Shown: positions 47,085 to 59,924 of the stretch, piece by piece | How positions within the stretch are numbered: the stretch's first letter is position 1 | Layout: every line of letters starts with the position of its first letter | NCBI GenBank assembly: GCA_011033025.1 | Contig: WFMF01000658.1 | Span: 9,011 to 73,010 of the forward strand | Source of the DNA: Beroe forskalii | Lineage: Eukaryota; Ctenophora; Nuda; Beroida; Beroidae | DNA: 64,000 bases | Direction: 5' to 3' | The notes under the pieces: model-generated | Seen by the model: only the letters and a program-made list of their open reading frames with translations | Database searches by the model: none | What the model was told of the DNA's origin: nothing | Program-made: the position numbers and the translations under genes

Positions 47085-47550
47085 GCTCTGAAGAAGGACA
47101 CCAGGGCACTACGACAGGGCACTGGCCACTACGTAATGTCTACGTTATTCAAGGATCTTATTGTTCTTGGGTTCCTATTGTTATTCTAAGAGTCATTCGA
47201 CGTTTAGGCATGGGCACTACGTCGGGGCACTGGGGACACTATGTCAGATGTCTACGTCATGTGATATTGGTATTCAATTGTTTGCAGTTGGGCCATGGTT
47301 CTGTTTATCATTTTAAGGATCCTATTGTTATTCTATGGATCCCATTGTTATTCTATGGCCTCCATTGTTATTCTAAGATTCGAAGAGATTCTATTGTTAT
47401 ACTTAGGGTTCTGCTGTTACTGTTAGGGTCTCATTGTTATTCAGTGTCCTATTGTTATTACAAGTCCTATTCATACTAAAGGGTCTATTGTTATTCTAAG
47501 GCTCTTATTGTTATTTCAAGGGTCCTATTGTTATTTTAAGGGTCTATTGT
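47085..47550 (+). repeat. Minisatellite of CCTATTGTTATTCTAAGG units, up to gap
   Basis: Units of ~18-20 bp (GGTCCTATTGTTATTCTAA) are repeated more than fifteen times with variation, mixed at first with GGGCACTACGTC units. It runs into the second N gap. Frames across it are low-complexity. Confidence 0.9.
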
Positions 47551-47650
47551 NNNNNNNNNNNNNNNNNNNNNNNNNNNNNNNNNNNNNNNNNNNNNNNNNN
47601 NNNNNNNNNNNNNNNNNNNNNNNNNNNNNNNNNNNNNNNNNNNNNNNNNN
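47551..47650. other. Assembly gap, 100 N
   Basis: Exactly 100 N between minisatellite and satellite. Confidence 1.
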
Positions 47651-48170
47651 TTGTCACTGTTTTGAGGAAAAATAGGGTTTTTATTTCGGAAAACAAGGAA
47701 AACCGAATATCATTGGTTCAGTGGTTTCAGGCATAATTTTGGGAAAATACACCCATTTTCCCCCGAGATTCGCCCAATAAGGGGGAAAAAACATTTTAAA
47801 AAAAAAATTTTAAATAACAGAAGAAAATATGTTGGGTTCAAATATGGTATGTTTTTCTTGTCTCGGATGGCGTGAATTTTCAACTCAATCCCAAAAGCTT
47901 TTTTTTTTCGGATCGGTGCCCCAAAAAAAGATCCCCGGTCCCTTTTTGAGAGGTAAAAAAAGGGTTTTTTGGTTTTTCAGGAAAACAAAAGGGAAAAAGG
48001 GGAATATCTGGTTCAGTGGTTTCAGGCCATAAATTTTGAAGAAAACCCATTTGAACCATGAAATTCCCAAAAGGGGGAAAAAAAGCATTTTAAGCAAAAG
48101 CATTTTTTTAAAAAAAGAAAAAAGGCATTTGGTTCAAGTATGGTATTCTTTGGATCTTGGGTGCCTCAGA
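47651..48170 (+). repeat. Low-quality satellite at contig edge
   Basis: Two monomers with expanded A/T/C homopolymers and dropouts (for example AAAAAAAAATTTTAAATAA). It matches the satellite only in outline; quality recovers by ~48170. Confidence 0.85.
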
Positions 48171-51100
48171 AATGAAGAACGTCCCGGGATCACTGTTTTG
48201 AGAAAATAGGTTTTTTGATTTTACAGGAAAACAAAGGAAAACTGGCGAATATCATTGGTTCAGTGGTTTCAGGCGCATAATTTTATGACCAGATACACTT
48301 CTATATTTGACCACCCATGAGACAGACATCTACGCCCAATAAGGGGCGAAAAAGGCAGTTTTTAAGCCGAAAACGCGATTTTAACCCCCATAAACAGACA
48401 GAAAATGGCTGATTTTGGGGATTCTGAAGTATGGTATGTCTTTCTTAGGTCGTCCATGGATGGCGTGCAAATTTTCAGCTCAATCGGCCAAAGTTTTTTT
48501 GATTTCGGATCTTGGGTGCCTCAGAAATGAAGAACGTCCTGGATCACTGTTTTGAGAGGTACAAATAGGGTTTTTTGGATTTTACAGGAAAACAAAGGAA
48601 AACTGGCGAATATCATTGGTTCAGTGGTTTCAGGCGCATAATTCATGACCAGATACACTTCTATTTGTCCACCCATGAGACATTTACGCCCAATAAGGGG
48701 CGAAAAAAGGCAGTTTTTAAGCGGAAACACGCGATGTTAACCCCCCATAACAGACAGAAAATGGCTGATTTCGGGATTCTGAAGTATGGTATGTCTTTCT
48801 TAGGTCGTCCATGGATGGCGTGCAAATTTTCAGCTCAATCGGCCAAAGCTTTTTGATTTCGGATCTTGGGTGCCTCAGAAATAAAGAACGTCCTGGATCA
48901 CTGTTTTGAGAGGTAAAAATAGGTTTTTTGATTTTACAGGAAAACAAAGGAAAACTGGCGAATATCATTGGTTCATGGTTTCAGGCGCATAATTTATGAC
49001 CAGATACACTTCTATTTGACCACCCATGGGACATCTACGCCCAATAAGGGGCGAAAAGGCAGTTTTTAAGCCCAAAAACGCGATTTTGACCCCCATAACA
49101 GACAGAAAATGACTGATTTCAGGATTCTGAAGTATGGTATGTCTTTCTTAGGTCGTCCATGGATGGCGTGCAAATTTTCAGCTCAATCGGCCAAAGCTTT
49201 TTGATTTCGGATCTTGGGTGCCTCAGAAATAAAGAACGTCCTGGATCACTGTTTTGAGAGAGGTAAAAATAGGTTTTTTGGATTTTACAGGAAAACAAAG
49301 GAAAACTGGCGAATATCATTGGTTCAGTGGTTTCAGGCGCATAATTTATGACCAGATACACTTCTATTTGACCACCCATGAGACATCTACGCCCAATAAG
49401 GGGCGAAAAAAGGCAGTTTTTAAGCCCAAAAACGCGTTTTTAACCCCCCATAACAGACAGAAAATGACTGATTTCAGGATTCTGAAGTATGGTATGTCTT
49501 TCTTAGGTAGTCCATGGATGGTGTGCAGATTTTCAGCTCAATCGGCCTAAGCTTTTTGATTTCGGATCTTGGGTGCCTCAGAAATGAAGAACATCCTGGA
49601 TCACTGTTTTGAGAGGTAAAAATAGGGTTTTTTGGATTTTACAGGAAAACAAAGGATAACTGGCGAATATCATTGGTTCAGTGGTTTCAGGCGCATAATT
49701 TATGACCAGATACACTTCTATTTGGCCACCCTTGAGACATTTACGCCCAATAAGGGGCAAAAAAGGCAGTTTTTTAGCCGAAAAACGCGATTTTAACCCC
49801 CCCACAACAGACAGAAAATGGCTGATTTCGGGATTCTGAAGTATGGTATGTCTTTCTTAGGTCGTCCATGGATGGCGTGCAGATTTTCAGCTCAATCGGC
49901 CAAAGCTTTTCGATTTCGGATCTTGGGTGCCTCAGAAATAGAGAACGTCCTGGATCACTGTTTTGAGAGGTAAAAATAGGGTTTTTTGGATTTTTCAGGA
50001 AAACAAAGGAAAACTGGCGAATATCATTGGTTCAGTGGTTTCAGGCGCATAATTTATGACCATATACACTTCTAATAGACCACCCATGAGACATCTACGC
50101 CCAATAAGGGGCGAAAAAAGGCAGTTTTTAAGCCGAAACACGCGATTTTAACCCCCCATAACAGACAGAAAATGACTGATTTCAGGATTCTGAAGTATGG
50201 TATGTCTTTCTTAGGTAGTCCATGGATGGTGTGCAGATTTTCAGCTCAATCGGCCTAAGTTTTTTGATTTCGGATCTTGGGTGCCTCAGAAATGAAGAAC
50301 GTCCTGGATCACTGTTTTGAGAGGTAAAAATAGGGTTTTTGGATTTTTACAGGAAAACAAAGGAAAACTGGCGAATATCATTGGTTCAGTGGTTTCAGGC
50401 GCATAATTTATGACCAGATACACTTCTATTTGACCACCCATGAGACATCTACGCCCAAAGGGGCGAAAAAGGCAGTTTTTAGGCCCAAAAACGCGATTTT
50501 AACCCCCCATAACAGACAGAAAATGGCTGATTTCGGGATTCTGAAGTATGGTATGTCTTTCTTAGGTCGTCCATGGATGGCGTGCAGATTTTCAGCTCAA
50601 TCGGCCAAAGCTTTTCGATTTCGGATCTTGGGTGCCTCAGAAATGAAGAACGTCCTGGATCACTGTTTTGAGAGGTAAAAATAGGGTTTTTTGGATTTTT
50701 CAGGAAAACAAAGGAAAACTGGCGAATATCATTGGTTCAGTGGTTTCAGGCGCATAATTTATGACCAGATACACTTCTATTTGACCACCCATGAGACATT
50801 TATGCCCAATAAGGGGCGAAAAAAGGCAGTTTTTAAGCCGAAACACGCGATTTTAACCCCCCATAACAGACAGAAAATGACTGATTTCAGGATTCTGAAG
50901 TATGGTATGTCTTTCTTAGGTAGTCCATGGATGGTGTGCAGATTTTCAGCTCAATCGGCCTAAGCTTTTTGATTTCGGATCTTGGGTGCCTCAGAAATGA
51001 AGAACGTCCTGGATCACTGTTTTGAGAGGTAAAAATAGGGTTTTTTGGATTTTACAGGAAAACAAAGGAAAACTGGCGAATATCATTGGTTCAGTGGTTT

Positions 51101-54100
51101 CAGGCGCATAATTTATGACCAGATACACTTCTATTTGACCACCCATGAGACATCTACGCCCAATAAGGGGCGAAAAAAGGCAGTTTTTAGGCCCAAAAAC
51201 GCGATTTTAACCCCCCATAACAGACAGAAAATGGCTGATTTCGGGATTCTGAAGTATGGTATGTCTTTCTTAAGTCGTCCATGGATGGCGTGCAGATTTT
51301 CAGCTCAATCAGCCAAAGCTTTTTGATTTCGGATCTTGGGTGCCTCAGAAATGAAGAACGTCCTGGATCACTGTTTTGAGAGGTAAAAATAGGGTTTTTT
51401 GGATTTTACAGGAAAACAAAGGAAAACTGGCGAATATCATTGGTTCAGTGGTTTCAGGCGCATAATTTATGACCAGATACACTTCTATTTGACCACCCAT
51501 GAGACATCTACGCCCAATAACGAGCGAAAAAAGGCAGTTTTTAAGCCGAAACACGCGATTTTAACCCCCCATAACAGACAGAAAATGGCTGATTTCGGGA
51601 TTCTGAAGTATGGTATGTCTTTCTTAAGTTGTCCATGGATGGTGCAGAGTTTCAGCTCAATCGGCCAAAGCTTTTTGATTTCGGATCTTGGGTGCCTCAG
51701 AAATGAAGAACGTCCTGGATCACTGTTTTGAGAGGTAAAAATAGGGTTTTTTGGATTTTACAGGAAAACAAAGGAAAACTGGCGAATATCATTGGTTCAG
51801 TGGTTTCAGGCGCATAATTTATGACCAGATACACTTCTATTTGACCACCCATGAGACATCTACGCCCAATAAGGGGCGAAAAAAGGCAGTTTTTAGGCCC
51901 AAAAACGCGATTTTAACCCCCCATAACAGACAGAAAATGGCTGATTTCGGGATTCTGATGTATGGTATGTCTTTTTTAGGTCGTCCATGGATGGCGTGCA
52001 GATTTTCAGCTCAATCGGCCAAAGCTTTTCGATTTCGGATCTTGGGTGCCTCAGAAATGAAGAACGTCCTGGATCACTGTTTTGAGAGGTAAAAATAGGG
52101 TTTTTTGGATTTTTCAGGAAAACAAAGGAAAACTGGCGAATATCATTGGTTCAGTGGTTTCAGGCGCATAATTTATGACCAGATACACTTCTATTTGACC
52201 ACCCATGAGACATCTACGCCCAATAAGGGGCGAAAAAGGCAGTTTTTAAGCCGAAAACGCGATTTTAACCCCCATAACAGACAGAAAATGGCTGATTTCG
52301 GGATTCTGAAGTATGGTATGTCTTTCTTAGGTCGTCCATGGATGGCGTGCAGAGTTTTCAGCTCAATCGGCCAAAGCTTTTCGATTTCGGATCTTGGGTG
52401 CCTCAGAAATGAAGAACGTCCTGGATCACTGTTTTGAGAGGTAAAATAGGGTTTTTGGATTTTACAGGAAAACAAAGGAAAACTGGCGAATATCATTGGT
52501 TCAGTGGTTTCAGGCGCATAATTTATGACCAGATACACTTCTATTTGACCACCCATGAGACATCTACGCCCAATAAGGGGCGAAAAAGGCAGTTTTAAGC
52601 CGAAACACGCGATTTTAACCCCCATAACAGACAGAAAATGGCTGATTTCGGGATTCTGAAGTATGGTATGTCTTTTTTAAGTCGTCCATGGATGGCGTGC
52701 AGATTTTCAGCTCAATCGGCCAAAGCTTTTTGATTTCGGATCTTGGGTGCCTCAGAAATAAAGAACGTCCTGGATCACTGTTTTGAGAGGTAAAAATAGA
52801 GTTTTTTGGATTTTACTGGAAAACAAAGGAAAACTGGCGAATATCATTGGTTCAGTGGTTTCAGGCGCATAATTTATGACCAGATACACTTCTATTTGAC
52901 CACCCATGAGACATCTACGCCCAATAAGGGGCGAAAAAAGGCAGTTTTTAAGCCCAAAAACGCGATTTTAACCCCCCCCATAACAGACAGAAAATGGCTG
53001 ATTTCGGGATTCTGAAGTATGGTATGTCTTTCTTAGGTAGTCCATGGATGGTGTGCAGATTTTCAGCTCAATCGGCCTAAGCTTTTTTGATTTCGGATCT
53101 TGGGTGCCTCAGAAATGAAGAACGTCCTGGATCACTGTTTTGAGAGGTAAAAATAGGGTATTTTGGATTTTACAGGAAAACAAAGGAAAACTGGCGAATA
53201 TCATTGGTTCAGTGGTTTCAGGCGCATAATTTTTGACCAGATACACTTCTATTTGACCACCCATGAGACATCTACGCCCAATAAGGGGCGAAAAAGGCAG
53301 TTTTTAGGCCCAAAAATGCGATTTTAACCCCCCATAACAGACAGAAAATGGCTGATTTCGGGATTCTGAAGTATGGTATGTCTTTCTTAAGTCGTCCATG
53401 GATGGCGTGCAGATTTTCAGCTCAATCAGCCAAAGCTTTTTGATTTCGGATCTTGGGTGCCTCAGAAATGAAGAACGTCCTGGATCACTGTTTTGAGAGG
53501 TAAAAATAGGGTTTTTTGGATTTTACAGGAAAACAAAGGAAAACTGGCGAATATCATTGGTTCAGTGGTTTCAGGCGCATAATTTATGACCAGATACACT
53601 TCTATTTGACCACCCATGAGACATCTACGCCCAATAAGGGGCGAAAAAAGGCAGTTTTTAAGCCGAAACACGCAATTTTAACCCCCATAACAGACAGAAA
53701 ATGGCTGATTTCGGGATTCTGAAGTATGGTATGTCTTTCTTAAGTCGTCCATGGATGGCGTGCAGATTTTCAGCTCAATCAGCCAAAGCTTTTCGATTTC
53801 GGATCTTGGGTGCCTCAGAAATAAAGAACGTCCTGGATCACTGTTTTGAGAGGTAAAAATAGGGTTTTTTGGATTTTACAGGAAAACAAAGGAAAACTGG
53901 CGAATATCATTGGTTCAGTGGTTTCAGGCGCATAATTTATGACCAGATACACTTCTATTTGACCACCAATGAGACATCTACGTCCAATAAGGGGCAAAAA
54001 AAGGCAGTTTTTAAGCCGAAAAACGCGATTTTAACCCCCCATAACAGACAGAAAATGGCTGATTTTGGGATTCTGAAGTATGATATGTCTTTCTTAGGTC

Positions 54101-54547
54101 GTCCATGGATGGAGTGCAGATTTTCAGCTCAATCGGCCAAAGCTTTTTGATTTCGGATCTTGGGTGCCTCAGAAATAAAGAACGTCCTGGATCACTGTTT
54201 AGAGAGGTAAAAATAGGGTTTTTTGGATTTTACAGGAAAACAAAGGAAAACTGGCGAATATCATTGGTTCAGTGGTTTCAGGCGCATAATTTATGACCAG
54301 ATACACTTCTATTTGACCACCCATGAGACATTTATGCCCAATAAGGGGCGAAAAAAGGCAGTTTTTAAGCCCAAAAACGCGATTTTAACCCCCCATAACA
54401 GACAGAAAATGGCTGATTTCAGGATTCTGAAGTATGGTATGTCTTTCTTAGGTCGTCCATGGATGGCGTGCAGATTTTCAGCTCAATCGGCCAAAGCTTA
54501 TTGATTTCGGATCTTGGGTGCCTCAGAAATGAAGAACGTCCTGGATC
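48171..54547 (+). repeat. Satellite array, forward, subfamily B (~18 monomers)
   Basis: Subfamily B markers throughout: AAGAACGTCCTGG, TTTTACAGG, TAAGCCGAAACACGCG or AAGCCCAAAAACGCG, GCGTGCAGATTTTCAG. Alternation of variants such as GGTAGTCCATGGATGGTGTG with TTTCAGGATTC suggests multi-monomer blocks. Confidence 0.97.
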
Positions 54548-55700
54548 CGAGAATACAAGTACATTGTACAATGGTACACGACTACATCGGAGAGTTGATG
54601 CGTGTGCAGGAGTTCAGTCAGAAGGATAAGAAGACTGCTGTGAAAAAACTCGGGGAGTTCAAAGACGGTCTGATCCGTGATATCGTGTTAACCGCGAAAG
54701 TAGGAGGTTATGACCTCGACAAAGACCTGAGAGGACATCAGTTGGCGAAAGCAAACAAGGACACGCTGGTTGTGTGGCTGGAGGCTCTGGTGTACGGATT
54801 GCGTTCGACGATCATGCCTCTGCTAGAGGACACGGTGAAGGAAGCGGAATGTGTTGAGGAGCTGAAGAATGAGAAGATCAGCGATCAGACTAAGATCATT
54901 GATTTACAGAATCAACTGATCGAGGCGAAGGATCAGCAAGTGGTGAAGCTCCAAGAAGCCGTGAAGGGAGAAGTAAAGACTGTGCAGACTGAAATGAAGA
55001 CGTTTGCATCTGTTCTTCAGAAGGATTTGAAGTCTCAGACGAAGGAAGTCAAGAGTGCTGCCAGCGTGTTCAGTGCGAAAAAGGTCGGGGAGGCTGTGAA
55101 GCAAGTTGTGGAGAAGGAGGAGAGAGGGAAGAACCTCATCATGTACGGAGTTCCGGAGGAGGGAGATCAGCTGCTGGAGGCATGTGTCGCAGGAGTTCTC
55201 GAGAAGACTGGACAGAAGCCACGAATCTCAGAGTGCTGCAGGATAGGTCTGAGAAGGGATGGAGCTGTTCGTCCAGTGAAGGTAACTCTGTCCAGCTCGT
55301 CAACAGTCGTGGAGGTGCTGCGAAATTCTAAAATGCTGAGAGAAGCGGAGTGTTGTCGGCGGATTTTTATCTGCCCAGACAGGACGGTGGAGCAGAGGAA
55401 GGCTCAGAAAGGACTTGTGGATCAGTTGAAGAAGATGAGGACTGATCACCCTGACAGGCGGTACCGCATCAGGGGTGATCAAGTTGTTGTTTGCGAGGAC
55501 TCAGTACCCTGAGACTTTCTAGAATTTATATTTATATACAATATATTTTGATTGTTTCTTGTCAGGGGACTAGTGTTATTATGTCCTAAGGACGTGTTCT
55601 GGACCCTAATTTAATATCAATGGGCACTTTGTTTGATCTTCAGTATTGAGTTGAAGTTATGATATTGTAATTGATATTAAATTGAACTTTTCAAAAAAAA
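54548..55700 (+). mobile_element. ORF1-only retroelement insertion with poly(A) tail (copy A)
   Basis: The satellite text CTGGATCACTG is split after CTGGATC; the insert ends in nine A and the satellite resumes as ATCACTG. The interior carries a single ORF1-type frame, ~190 bp of 3' UTR (with TATATTTATATACAATATA), then the A tail. There is no endonuclease or RT ORF. Any target duplication is at most ATC. It resembles half-LINE (ORF1-only) derivatives that depend on a partner in trans. Confidence 0.85.
54571..55512 (+). CDS. LINE ORF1-like protein, coiled coil plus RRM-like domain
   Basis: The intact frame runs to TGA at 55510-55512: 314 residues if it starts at the ATG at 54571. The longest frame (from 54514) begins inside satellite, which makes that start unlikely. 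Residues ~1-90 (EFSQKDKKTAVKKLGEFK, GYDLDKDLRGHQLAKANKD) form a helical N-domain I cannot name. About 90-185 is strongly heptad-like (LQNQLIEAKDQQVVKLQEAV). About 190-300 matches the non-canonical RRM/C-terminal domain of LINE ORF1 proteins (KNLIMYGVPEEGD, CRIGLRR, RPVKVTL, RRIFICPDRTVEQRKAQKGL). Such proteins trimerise and bind element RNA. It is GC-richer than the satellite and has no stop, unlike copy B. Confidence 0.8.
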   Translation: MVHDYIGELMRVQEFSQKDKKTAVKKLGEFKDGLIRDIVLTAKVGGYDLDKDLRGHQLAKANKDTLVVWLEALVYGLRSTIMPLLEDTVKEAECVEELKNEKISDQTKIIDLQNQLIEAKDQQVVKLQEAVKGEVKTVQTEMKTFASVLQKDLKSQTKEVKSAASVFSAKKVGEAVKQVVEKEERGKNLIMYGVPEEGDQLLEACVAGVLEKTGQKPRISECCRIGLRRDGAVRPVKVTLSSSSTVVEVLRNSKMLREAECCRRIFICPDRTVEQRKAQKGLVDQLKKMRTDHPDRRYRIRGDQVVVCEDSVP

Positions 55701-58700
55701 ATCACTGTTTTGAGAGGTAAAAATAGGGTTTTTTGGATTTTACAGGAAAACAAAGGAAAACTGGCGAATATCATTGGTTCAGTGGTTTCAGGCGCATAAT
55801 TTATGACCAGATACACTTCTATTTGACCACCCATGAGACATCTACGCCCAATAAGGGGCGAAAAAGGCAGTTTTTAAGCCGAAACACGCGATTTTAACCC
55901 CCCATAACAGACAGAAAATGGCTGATTTCGGGATTCTGAAGTATGGTATGTCTTTCTTAAGTCGTCCATGGATGGCGTGCAGAGTTTCAGCTCAATCGGC
56001 CAAAGCTTTTTGATTTCGGATCTTGGGTGCCTCAGAAATGAAGAACGTCCTGGATCACTGTTTTGAGAGGTAAAAATAGGGTTTTTTGGATTTTACAGGA
56101 AAACAAAGGAAAACTGGCGAATATCATTGGTTCAGTGGTTTCAGGCGCATAATTTATGACCAGATACACTTCTATTTGACCACCCATGAGACATCTACGC
56201 CCAATAAGGGGCGAAAAAGGCAGTTTTAAGCCCAAAACGCGATTTTAACCCCCCATAACAGACAGAAAATGACTGATTTCAGGATTCTGAAGTATGGTAT
56301 GTCTTTCTTAGGTAGTCCATGGATGGTGTGCAGATTTTCAGCTCAATCGGCCAAAGCTTTTTGATTTCGGATCTTGGGTGCCTCAGAAATGAAGAACGTC
56401 CTGGATCACTGTTTTGAGAGGTAAAAACAGGTTTTTTGGATTTTACAGGAAAGCAAAGGAAAACTGGCGAATATCATTGGTTCAGTGGTTTCAGGCGCAT
56501 AATTTATGACCAGATACACTTCTATTTGACGACCCATGAGACATCTATGCCCAATAAGGGGCGAAAAAGGCAGTTTTAGGCCCAAAAACGCGATTTTAAC
56601 CCCCATAACAGACAGAAAATGGCTGATTTCGGGATTCTGATGTATGGTATGTCTTTTTTAGGTCGTCCATGGATGGCGTGCAGATTTTCAGCTCAATCGG
56701 TCAAAGCTTTTCGATTTCGGATCTTGGGTGCCTCAGAAATGAAGAACGTCCTGGATCACTGTTTTGAGAGGTAAAAATAGGTTTTTTGGATTTTTCAGGA
56801 AAACAAAGGAAAACTGGCGAATATCATTGGTTCAGTGGTTTCAGGCGCATAATTTATGACCAGATACACTTCTATTTGACCACCCATGAGACATCTACGC
56901 CCAATAAGGGGCGAAAAAAGGCAGTTTTTAAGCCGAAACACGCGATTTTAACCCCCCATAACAGACAGAAAATGGCTGATTTCGGGATTCTGAAGTATGG
57001 TATGTCTTTCTTAAGTTGTCCATGGATGGCGTGCAGAGTTTCAGCTCAATCGGCCAAAGCTTTTTGATTTCGGATCTTGGGTGCCTCAGAAATGAAGAAC
57101 GTCCTGGATCACTGTTTTGAGAGGTAAAAATAGGGTTTTTGGATTTTACAGGAAAACAAAGGAAAACTGGCGAATATCATTGGTTCAGTGGTTTCAGGCG
57201 CATAATTTATGACCAGATACACTTCTATTTGACCACCCATGAGACATCTACGCCCAATAAGGGGCGAAAAAGGCAGTTTTTAAGCCGAAACACGCGATTT
57301 TAACCCCCATAACAGACAGAAAATGGCTGATTTCGGGATTCTGAAGTATGGTATGTCTTTCTTAATTCGTCCATGGATGGCGTTCAAATTTTCAGCTCAA
57401 TCAGCCAAAGCTTTTCGATTTCGAATCTTGGGTGCCTAAGAAATGAAGAACGTCCTGGATCACTGTTTTGAGAGGTAAAAATAGGGTTTTTGGATTTTAC
57501 AGGAAAACAAAGGAAAACTGGCGAATATCATTGGTTCAGTGGTTTCAGGCGCATAATTTATGACCAGATACACTTCTATTTGACCACCCATGAGACATCT
57601 ACGCCCAATAAGGGGCGAAAAAAGCAGTTTTTAAGCCGAAACACGCGATTTTAACCCCCCATAACAGACAGAAAATGGCTGATTTCGGGATTCTGAAGTA
57701 TGGTATGTCTTTCTTAAGTCGTCCATGGATGGCGTGCAGATTTTCAGCTCAATCAGCCAAAGCTTTTTGATTTCGGATCTTGGGTGCCTCAGAAATAAAG
57801 AACGTCCTGGATCACTGTTTTGAGAGGTAAAAATAGGGTTTTTTGGATTTTACTGGAAAACAAAGGAAAACTGGCGAATATCATTGGTTCAGTGGTTTCA
57901 GGCGCATAATTTATGACCAGATACACTTCTATTTGACCACCCATGAGACATCTACGCCCAATAAGGGGCGAAAAAGGCAGTTTTAAGCCCAAAAACGCGA
58001 TTTTAACCCCCATAACAGACAGAAAATGACTGATTTTGGGATTCTGAAGTATGGTATGTCTTTCTTAGGTCGTCCATGGATGGCGTGCAAATTTTCAGCT
58101 CAATCGGCCTAAAGCTTTTCGATTTCGGATCTTGGGTGCCTCAGAAATGAAGAACGTCCTGGATCACTGTTTTGAGAGGTAAAAATAGGGTTTTTGGATT
58201 TTACAGGAAAACAAAGGAAAACTGGCGAATATCATTGGTTCAGTGGTTTCAGGCGCATAATTTATGACCAGATACACTTCTATTTGACCACCCATGAGAC
58301 ATCTACGCCCAATAAGGGGCGAAAAAAGGCAGTTTTTAAGCCAAAAAACGCGATTTTAACCCCCATAACAGACAGAAAATGGCTGATTTCGGGATTCTGA
58401 AGTATGGTATGTCTTTCTTAGGTCGTCCATGGATGGCGTGCAGATTTTCAGCTCTATCAGCCAAAGCTTTTTGATTTCGGATCTTGGGTGCCTCAGAAAT
58501 AAAGAACGTCCTGGATCACTGTTTTGAGAGGTAAAAATAGAGTTTTATGGATTTTACTGGAAAACAAAGGAAAACTGGCGAATATCATTGGTTCAGTGGT
58601 TTCAGGCGCATAATTTATGACCAGATACACTTCTATTTGACCACCCATGAGACATCTACGCCCAATAAGGGGCGAAAAAGGCAGTTTTTAAGCCGAAACA

Positions 58701-59924
58701 CGCGATTTTAACCCCCATAACAGACAGAAAATGGCTGATTTCGGGATTCTGAAGTATGGTATGTCTTTCTTAGGTCGTCCATGGATGGCGTGCAAATTTT
58801 CAGCTCAATCAGCCAAAGCTTTTCGATTTCGGATCTTGGGTGCCTCAGAAATAAAGAACGTCCTGGATCACTGTTTTGAGAGGTAAAAATAGGGTTTTTG
58901 GATTTTACAGGAAAACAAAGTAAAACTGGCGAATATCATTGGTTCAGTGGTTTCAGGCGCATAATTTATTACCAGATACACTTCTATTTGACCACCCATG
59001 AGACATCTACACCCAATAAGGGGCGAAAAAAGGCAGTTTTAAGCCGAAACACGCAATTTTAACCCCCATAACAGACAGAAAATGGCTGATTTCGGGATTC
59101 TGAAGTATGGTATGTCTTTCTTAGGTCGTCCATGGATGGCGTGCAGATTTTCAGCTCAATCGGCCAAAGCTTTTTGATTTCGGATCTTGGGTGCCTCAGA
59201 AATGAAGAACGTCCTGGATCACTGTTTTGAGAGGTAAAAATAGGGTTTTTTTGGATTTTACAGGAAAACAAAGGAAAACTGGCGAATATCATTGGTTCAG
59301 TGGTTTCAGGCGTATAATTTATGACCAGATACACTTCTATTTGACCACCATGAGACATCTACGCCCAATAAGGGGGCGAAAAAGGCAGTTTTAAGCCGAA
59401 AAACGCGATTTTAACCCCCATAACAGACAGAAAATGGCTGATTTTGGGATTCTGAAGTATGGTATGTCTTTCTTAGGTCGTCCATGGATGGAGTGCAGAT
59501 TTTCAGCTCAATCGGCCAAAGTTTTTTGATTTCGGATCTTGGGTGCCTCAGAAATAAAGAACGTCCTGGATCACTGTTTTGAGAGGTAAAAATAGGGTTT
59601 TTGGATTTTACAGGAAAACAAAAGGAAAACTGGCGAATATCATTGGTTCAGTGGTTTCAGGCGCATAATTTATGACCAGATACACTTCTATTTGACCACC
59701 CATGAGACATCTACGCCCAATAAGGGGGCGAAAAAGGCAGTTTTAAGCCCAAAAACGCGATTTTAACCCCCATAACAGACAGAAAATGGCTGATTTCAGG
59801 ATTCTGAAGTATGGTATGTCTTTCTTAGGTCGTCCATGGATGGCGTGCAGATTTTCAGCTCAATCGGCCAAAGCTTATTGATTTCGGATCTTGGGTGCCT
59901 CAGAAATGAAGAACGTCCTGGATC
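55701..59924 (+). repeat. Satellite array, subfamily B, 12 monomers between the two retroelement copies
   Basis: Continuous forward monomers. The two monomers preceding copy B carry the same private variants as those preceding copy A (CTGATTTTGGG with GATGGAGTGCAG, then TTTCAGGATTC with AAGCTTATTG). Confidence 0.96.

Noticed and set aside
54514..54570. Upstream start of the ORF1 frame at 54514
   Set aside because: These 19 codons are satellite and insertion-junction sequence; the first element-derived ATG is at 54571.
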